A DNA stretch of 20,362 nt from an uncultured Lachnospiraceae bacterium (GTDB lineage Bacteria > Bacillota > Clostridia > Lachnospirales > Lachnospiraceae): NCBI GenBank assembly GCA_902496125.1, contig CABUZU010000022.1, forward strand, positions 1 to 20,362. The letters run 5' to 3'. The notes below the pieces were generated by a model. That model was not told the DNA's origin. It did no database searches and saw only the letters and a program-made list of their open reading frames with translations. Within the stretch, counting starts at the first letter, position 1; each line of letters begins with the position of its first letter. This document shows, one piece after another, positions 15,823 through 20,362 of this stretch. The translations under genes and the position numbers were made by a program.

Positions 15823-17703
15823 TTATTTTTTTGCAACAACAATTGGCTGACCAACCTTTACACTGCCAGAAGTTTTTACTGCATTTATTTGTGAGAACTC
15901 ATCTGCATTAACAATTAATACAGGAGTAATAGTATCATGTGTTTTCTTAATTTCATCTAAATCAAATTCAATTAATAAGTCCCCGGCTTTTACTTCATCG
16001 TCTACTTTTACTTTGGCTTCAAAACCTTTACCGTTTAAATCTACAGTTTCTAATCCAATGTGAATTAACATTTCTGTTCCATTTTCATCTTCAAGACCAA
16101 TTGCATGTTTTGTATCAAAAATAGAAGATACTTTACCATTAATTGGAGAATATAATTTACCTTCTGATGGAACAATTGCAACACCTTGTCCTAAGATGCC
16201 ACCAGCAAATGTTGGGTCATTTACTTCTTCTAATGCTTTTAATTCACCGTTTAAAGGTGAAACGATTTCTACTTCTTTGCTAGATTGTGCTACAGCCTTT
16301 GGTTCTTCTTTTACTACTGGTGCTGCTTCTACTTCTTTTTCATCACAACCAATAATCTGAACTAAGATAATGGTAACAACAATGGTAACACCTAAAGCAG
16401 CTAATTCACCAACGAAAGAACCTGGATTTGTTCCACTCTGGTCAATTGCATTTACAATAGTAAGCATTCCTGGAAGACCAGAATAAATATAGTACATTGC
16501 ATGAGTAAAAGCTACTACTAAAGCACCTGCTGCACCACCGATGCATCCACAGATGAAAGGTTTTTTAAGACGTAAGGTTACACCATAGATTGCTGGTTCT
16601 GTGATACCGAAGATACCAGTTAATCCAGCAGATAAAGATACATTTTTAATATCTTTTTTCTTTGTTTTAATAAATACACCAAAGCAAGCTGCTGCCTGTG
16701 CAACTACTGCACAAGTCTGGAATGCCTGGAATGAGTCGCATCCATTGTTTGCAAAGTTTGCAAGTACCATAGGAGTAACACCCCAGTGGATACCAAAGAT
16801 AACGATAATCTGCCATAAACCACCAATGATTAATGCTGCTAAAACAGGTACATTGTTGTATAAGAAATTGTAGCCAACTGCAATTGCATTTGCAAGACCA
16901 TCTGATAAAGGTCCAATGATTAAGATAGTTGCTGGAACCATGATAATTGCACAGATAAATGGAATAGCAAGTGCTTTAATGACATCTGGAATAATCTTTT
17001 CTAAGAAACGTTCTAAGTAAGCTAATACTAATACTAAGAACAATGGAGGTAATACCGTTGAGGTATAAGTGGTTTCTGCCATCTTAAAGATTAAGAATTT
17101 TACCGATTCACCATCAGCAATTCTTGCTGCGATTTCACCCCATGAACTATTTACTAAAGCAAGACAACACCACATTGCAATGTAAGTATTACATTTAAAA
17201 TGCTTCGATGCGGTCACTGCAATTAATACTGGTAAAAAGGTAAATGGTGTCCATGAAATAAAACTTAATACTTCATAAGTACCAGTGTTTGCAAAATTTG
17301 GTGCAAACTGAGTGATAATGATTAATGCACCTTGAACCAAACCTGCTGCTGCAAGAATATATACAAATGGTGCGAATACTGCTGACATTGTAGCAATGAT
17401 TCTATTAAGTAAGCTTTGTTTTACCTCTGGTTGATTTGTTTCATCAATACTCATAATCTGTGAAAGTTCTGCATAAACATCCTTTGCATGAGTACCGATA
17501 ACGATTTGATACTGTCCACCTTTTTCAACGACCTGAATAACACCAGGCATAGATGATATTTCCTTTGTAACTGCTTCTGATGGAGACTCCTTTAAAACTA
17601 AACGGAGTCTAGTTGCACAATGTGCTGCACTAATAATATTAGACTCGCCGACTGCATCTTTGATGTCTCTAGCAAGCTTGGCATAATCTCTTACTGCTGC
17701 CAT
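15823..17703 (-). CDS. bglF: Beta-glucoside PTS transporter, IIBCA
   Basis: 626 residues fused in the order IIB-IIC-IIA. IIB: phospho-accepting Cys29 in HCATRLRLVL. IIC: about 100-450, hydrophobic, with FGIHWGVTPM (303-312) and GITEPAIYG (366-374), the conserved substrate region. A Glu/Lys/Ala linker (about 452-478) leads to IIA with phospho-accepting His548 in LIHIGLETV. It imports and phosphorylates aryl- or alkyl-beta-glucosides. Homologues also phosphorylate and inactivate the antiterminator encoded upstream when no sugar is present. RBS GAAGGAGG, 70 bp after licT. Called bglP in Bacillus. Confidence 0.94.
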   Translation of the reverse strand: MAAVRDYAKLARDIKDAVGESNIISAAHCATRLRLVLKESPSEAVTKEISSMPGVIQVVEKGGQYQIVIGTHAKDVYAELSQIMSIDETNQPEVKQSLLNRIIATMSAVFAPFVYILAAAGLVQGALIIITQFAPNFANTGTYEVLSFISWTPFTFLPVLIAVTASKHFKCNTYIAMWCCLALVNSSWGEIAARIADGESVKFLIFKMAETTYTSTVLPPLFLVLVLAYLERFLEKIIPDVIKALAIPFICAIIMVPATILIIGPLSDGLANAIAVGYNFLYNNVPVLAALIIGGLWQIIVIFGIHWGVTPMVLANFANNGCDSFQAFQTCAVVAQAAACFGVFIKTKKKDIKNVSLSAGLTGIFGITEPAIYGVTLRLKKPFICGCIGGAAGALVVAFTHAMYYIYSGLPGMLTIVNAIDQSGTNPGSFVGELAALGVTIVVTIILVQIIGCDEKEVEAAPVVKEEPKAVAQSSKEVEIVSPLNGELKALEEVNDPTFAGGILGQGVAIVPSEGKLYSPINGKVSSIFDTKHAIGLEDENGTEMLIHIGLETVDLNGKGFEAKVKVDDEVKAGDLLIEFDLDEIKKTHDTITPVLIVNADEFSQINAVKTSGSVKVGQPIVVAKK

Positions 17704-17756
17704 TTTGTTTCCTCCTTCTTCTAGGTAAGTGTAATAAAGTTTTATTATTTATATCT

Positions 17757-17786
17757 TTTATTCCCACTGGGCCCTACTGGGATAAA
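17757..17786 (-). other. Hairpin at the licT stop codon
   Basis: On the minus strand TTTTATCCCA pairs with TGGGAATAAAA around a loop containing GGGCCC. The licT TAG lies in the loop. No T-run follows, so it is not a normal terminator; mRNA stabilisation or processing between licT and bglF is possible. Confidence 0.5.
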
Positions 17787-18604
17787 ATACGCACGATGTG
17801 TAAACTTAGGAAGGTTAATTCTTCCTTTCCAATATCTAGCTTATATTGCTTTTCTACATATGCTACAATCTTTTTCGCACACTGAAATGCTTTCGGATAA
17901 TTTTCCTTCATGGTGTCATGAAGAAAATCTTCTTTATTCTGTAATGGTTTTCCTTCTAAAACTCTTTGAGCAAAAAACAATAAATGTGTTACAAAACGTT
18001 GATAATCTAAGGATTCTTCATCAAAATCCTTTCCAAGTAATAACCGAACAAAATTTAATGCATTGCCTACAATATCAAATGTTGCCTGTGTGCTTACCAT
18101 GTCTGTATTATTCTCTGCATTTACAAGATGAAGTGCAACAGATGCAGCTTCTCCCTTTTGTAATTCAATTCCTAATTCTTTTTTAATCAATTCTAATGCA
18201 TACAGACCTACGTGAAATTCCTTTGGATAAATTTTTTGAATTTCCCAATACAATGCGGTTTGAAAATAAATTCCTTTTTTTGTTCTCTCTATTGCAAAAT
18301 CGATGTGATCGGTTAATGTAATGTAAATATTTTTCTTTAACTCGACTCCTAAATATTCTTTAGCATAGTCGACAATTTTGGAAGTAATTCGAATTGAGTC
18401 TGTTTCAACTTCTAAAAATAACTGTTTTAACTGCATGGTTGAGCTTGCTGTATCCATACGAAAAATCTTTTCAATTTTTGACTCATCTACTTTTTCACCT
18501 GTTTTTTGTTTCCAACCAATTCCATTACCCATAATAATGATTTCTTGTCCAGAATCACTAAGCGAGGTAATTACATTATTATTTAACACTTTTTTTACTA
18601 TCAT
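17774..18604 (-). CDS. licT: BglG/LicT-family transcriptional antiterminator
   Basis: 276 residues: N-terminal CAT RNA-binding domain (1-56, beginning MIVKKVLNNN with NGIGW), then PRD1 (about 65-170) and PRD2 (about 172-276). Regulatory histidines are in the expected places: His100 (DHIDFA) and His159 (ALHLVNAE) in PRD1, His207 (THLLFFAQR) and His269 (SLHIVRIL) in PRD2. It binds the RAT at 18688-18716 and prevents the overlapping terminator from forming, switching on its own operon when the PTS is transporting sugar. RBS AGGGG 8 bp before the ATG. Confidence 0.94.
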   Translation of the reverse strand: MIVKKVLNNNVITSLSDSGQEIIIMGNGIGWKQKTGEKVDESKIEKIFRMDTASSTMQLKQLFLEVETDSIRITSKIVDYAKEYLGVELKKNIYITLTDHIDFAIERTKKGIYFQTALYWEIQKIYPKEFHVGLYALELIKKELGIELQKGEAASVALHLVNAENNTDMVSTQATFDIVGNALNFVRLLLGKDFDEESLDYQRFVTHLLFFAQRVLEGKPLQNKEDFLHDTMKENYPKAFQCAKKIVAYVEKQYKLDIGKEELTFLSLHIVRILSQ

Positions 18605-18615
18605 TTTTCATACCC

Positions 18616-18693
18616 CTAAAAACAAAAAATACCAAACAGAACCTAGTATACAAAGGTATAATATTACCCCACATACTGGTTTTGTTTGGTATT
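18616..18693 (-). terminator. Leader terminator of the bgl operon, controlled by antitermination
   Basis: Minus strand AATACCAAACA (18693-18683) pairs perfectly with TGTTTGGTATT (18638-18628), with further AACC/GGTT and GTAT/ATAC pairs inside, then TTTTTTGTTTTT. The 5' arm shares its first bases with the 3' end of the RAT, so the two structures are mutually exclusive. Confidence 0.9.
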
Positions 18694-18716
18694 GCCTAAT
18701 CTAATAGTAACAAGCC
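18688..18716 (-). promoter_or_regulatory. Ribonucleic antiterminator (RAT) for LicT
   Basis: The 29-nt minus-strand element begins GGCTTGTTACT and ends AGGCAATACC, matching the bgl/lic RAT consensus as I recall it (GGATTGTTACT ... AGGCAAAACC) with few changes. It lies about 35 nt downstream of the predicted transcription start. Confidence 0.92.
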
Positions 18717-18749
18717 CGTGCTTATTTATTTACTTCTGAACTTGCTCCT

Positions 18750-18778
18750 ATCATACCTTTACATTGCCTATTTGTCAA
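18750..18778 (-). promoter_or_regulatory. Promoter of the licT-bglF-bglA operon
   Basis: Minus strand TTGACA (18778-18773), a 17-bp spacer, TATGAT (18755-18750). I saw no catabolite-response element with a good match nearby. Confidence 0.82.
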
Positions 18779-18782
18779 GGAA

Positions 18783-18804
18783 CAATTTACATTTCGGTAA
18801 ATTG
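18783..18804. repeat. Perfect inverted repeat CAATTTAC-N6-GTAAATTG
   Basis: 8-bp arms, ending 4 bp upstream of the bgl -35 box and about 40 bp after the flavoprotein stop codon. On the minus strand no T-run follows, so it is a poor terminator for the flavoprotein gene; an operator or activator site is possible. Confidence 0.55.
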
Positions 18805-18846
18805 CTAAATTTTTTATGAGATTTTTATGAAAAAATACCAAAAATC

Positions 18847-19473
18847 TTATCGAATAAAGTTTGTTGGAGTTGTTGCCTCTCTCTCTGGCATTTTAACTCC
18901 TGCCTTCTTACCAGCCTCGATACATTTTAATAACCACGCCATATTTACACCTAATGTACGCATGGTCTGCATACCTTCTTCATCTTGTACCACTTCTTCT
19001 GGTGTTCTGCCATGAACCTGATTCCAATACTGTGAAGAAACCACTGGCATATTACAGATGGTAAAGTACTTATTAATCTGATCAAAAGCAGCACTTGCTC
19101 CACCTCTACGACAGCTTACAATTCCTGCTGCTGGCTTATCAGCAAAAACCTTACCCTTGCCATAAAAAGCTCTGTCCATAAATGAAGTAAGAGCTCCACT
19201 TGCTGCTGCATAATGTACAGGACTACCAAATACAAATCCATCTGCTTGTTTTGCTTTTTCTACAAATTCATTGACAGGGTCTTCATTCATAAAACATTTG
19301 CCACCATTTTTGATACAAGAATTACATGCAATACATCCACCAATTGGTTTCGTACCTAACTGAAAAATCTCTGTTTCAATTCCTTGTTTTTCTAAAGTAG
19401 TTGCAATTTCTTTTAATGCTGTGTATGTACATCCATGTGCATGTGGACTACCATTTACTAAAATTACCTTCAT
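18847..19473 (-). CDS. Iron-sulfur flavoprotein / NADPH-dependent FMN reductase family
   Basis: 208 residues with a flavodoxin-like fold: N-terminal FMN phosphate loop VNGSPHAHGCTYTAL, then a compact cysteine motif CX2CX2CX6C (Cys47, 50, 53, 60) typical of iron-sulfur flavoproteins holding a [4Fe-4S] cluster, and the flavin-binding FGSPVHYAAASG. Probably a small electron-transfer or reductase protein; substrate unknown. The ATG at 19473 was chosen because AGAGGA lies 8 bp upstream and the protein then begins MKVILVNGSP; the longer frame to 19515 adds a non-conserved charged extension. Transcribed divergently from the SGNH hydrolase gene. Confidence 0.87.
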   Translation of the reverse strand: MKVILVNGSPHAHGCTYTALKEIATTLEKQGIETEIFQLGTKPIGGCIACNSCIKNGGKCFMNEDPVNEFVEKAKQADGFVFGSPVHYAAASGALTSFMDRAFYGKGKVFADKPAAGIVSCRRGGASAAFDQINKYFTICNMPVVSSQYWNQVHGRTPEEVVQDEEGMQTMRTLGVNMAWLLKCIEAGKKAGVKMPEREATTPTNFIR

Positions 19474-19506
19474 GTTCATCTTCCTCTCTTGTTTTAGTAT
19501 CTTCTT

Positions 19507-19535
19507 ATTATACATTTTCCTAAAACTCTTGTAAA
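19507..19535 (-). promoter_or_regulatory. Promoter of the flavoprotein gene
   Basis: Minus strand TTTACA (19535-19530), a 17-bp spacer, TATAAT (19512-19507). The -35 overlaps the -35 of the divergent promoter. Confidence 0.75.
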
Positions 19536-19557
19536 TTGTTTTTTATTAGGGTATACT
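19529..19557 (+). promoter_or_regulatory. Promoter of the SGNH hydrolase gene
   Basis: TTGTAA (19529-19534), a 17-bp spacer, TATACT (19552-19557), about 32 bp before the start codon. Confidence 0.7.
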
Positions 19558-19588
19558 CTTTTCGAATAAATATTAAGGAGATTTTACT

Positions 19589-20362
19589 ATGAGTAACAAT
19601 ACAAAATGGACCACGATGTGGGCAAATGCAATGTCAATTGCAGACCATGAACCAGCTATGTATGCCAAAGACATCACCCTTCGTTATCCAATTTTTTGCC
19701 CTTTTGATACAACATCTTTAAAATTTACTTTTGATAATTTTACTGGCACAGAACCCATTACCATTTCTGCTGCTTTTTGTGCAAAAACTACCGATGAAAG
19801 AAGCATTGATACAAGCTCTATTACTCCAATTACTTTTAATGGCAAGACAAGTATTACCATCGATGCCGATGACCAAATTACTAGTGATGCCACCAATTTT
19901 GATGTAAATTCTGGTGATACTATCAGCGTAAGTTTCTACTTAAAAGATTTCACACTACTTCGTTCAGGAGTTGTTATCACTGGACCTTTAACTAAGGGCT
20001 TTTTCTCAGTTGGTAATCAATGCAAGGTAGAAACACTTCCTCTTGATTACACGAGACACACCGATTGGATTTATTTTTTAAGTAATGTATCTGCCCTTAC
20101 AAGTAACGATTGTCATACTCTTGTATGTTATGGCGATTCCATTACCTCTCAAGCTTGGCCAGATTATCTTGCAATTCGTGCTAATAAACTTGGATACAAG
20201 AATACTGCCATCGTTCGTAAAGCAGCAAGTGGTACTCGTATCCTTCGCCAATACGACTGCATCACCTATGAATCTTATGGACTAAAAGGCAAGGTACGTT
20301 TTCCTCATGAATTTCCTGTAGAAGGTGCCACTGCTATTCTTATTCAACATGGAATTAACGAT
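19589..20362 (+). CDS. SGNH/GDSL-family hydrolase, 3' end missing
   Basis: An open frame of 258 codons that runs off the right edge. The ATG follows AAGGAG by 8 bp and a good promoter. Residues 1-170 look like a beta-rich N-terminal accessory domain. The SGNH core then starts: block I YGDSIT (181-186, catalytic Ser184), a block-II-like KAASGTR, and the GxND motif of block III (GIND, at the very end). Such enzymes are esterases, often removing acetyl groups from carbohydrates. There is no signal peptide, so it is probably cytosolic. The catalytic Asp-x-x-His block would lie beyond the window. The gene is intact as far as seen. Confidence 0.85.
   Translation, partial: MSNNTKWTTMWANAMSIADHEPAMYAKDITLRYPIFCPFDTTSLKFTFDNFTGTEPITISAAFCAKTTDERSIDTSSITPITFNGKTSITIDADDQITSDATNFDVNSGDTISVSFYLKDFTLLRSGVVITGPLTKGFFSVGNQCKVETLPLDYTRHTDWIYFLSNVSALTSNDCHTLVCYGDSITSQAWPDYLAIRANKLGYKNTAIVRKAASGTRILRQYDCITYESYGLKGKVRFPHEFPVEGATAILIQHGIND

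Noticed and set aside
18820..18849. AT-rich hairpin (AGATTTTT/AAAAATCT) at the end of the flavoprotein gene as a terminator
   Set aside because: The stem is all A-T apart from one G-C pair and has no T-run after it on the minus strand.
19684..20285. Short open frames on both strands within the right-hand gene
   Set aside because: They are shadows of the SGNH hydrolase frame that begins at 19589 and stays open to the window edge with matching catalytic motifs.
1..20362. CRISPR arrays, insertion sequences, prophage or integrase genes
   Set aside because: No regularly spaced repeats, transposase or integrase-like proteins, or terminal inverted repeats were seen.

Overview
The DNA is AT-rich, with strong Shine-Dalgarno sequences, sigma-A-type promoters and U-tract terminators. 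Together with the gene content (glycyl radical enzyme, LicT-controlled beta-glucoside PTS, Rrf2, DUF815) this points to an obligately anaerobic Gram-positive, most likely a gut-type clostridium of the Lachnospiraceae. This is inferred from gene content; no rRNA or other taxonomic marker lies in the window.

Left part (1-4235, all minus strand). A highly structured leader RNA with its own promoter runs off the left edge and is probably the leader of a ribosomal-protein operon. Upstream of it lies a four-gene housekeeping operon: DUF815 ATPase, a small membrane protein, a YbjQ-family protein and a phosphohexomutase. Its terminator contains the -35 box of the leader promoter. An Rrf2-type regulator with three cysteines comes next.

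Centre (4260-13601). This is the most interesting part. A minus-strand operon encodes a divergent pyrroline-5-carboxylate reductase (ProC), a glycyl radical enzyme (GRE), its radical-SAM activase, an MFS transporter and a BCCT betaine transporter. It is divergent from a plus-strand non-pyrrolysine MttB-family methyltransferase followed by a TetR regulator. Both divergent promoters carry the same 15-bp palindrome, GGTATC-N3-GATACC, so the two halves look like one regulon. GRE plus ProC is the signature of hydroxyproline dehydration (HypD pathway), but this GRE lacks residues I recall as binding hydroxyproline in HypD. MttB-family proteins and BCCT carriers act on N-methylated betaines. The simplest reading is catabolism of an N-methylated hydroxyproline such as hydroxyproline betaine (betonicine): uptake, MttB demethylation, GRE dehydration of the N-methyl-hydroxyproline, then reduction of the iminium by the ProC homologue. 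This is inference. No corrinoid protein or reactivase is present in the window.

Right part (13578-20362). An aquaglyceroporin gene overlaps tetR tail to tail. A classical beta-glucoside operon (licT, PTS IIBCA, 6-phospho-beta-glucosidase; minus strand) follows, with a recognisable ribonucleic antiterminator (RAT) overlapping a leader terminator. Then comes an iron-sulfur flavoprotein gene, divergent from a truncated SGNH/GDSL hydrolase gene; their promoters share overlapping -35 boxes. Beta-glucosides and plant betaines are both plant-derived, which would suit a plant-fibre-rich gut.
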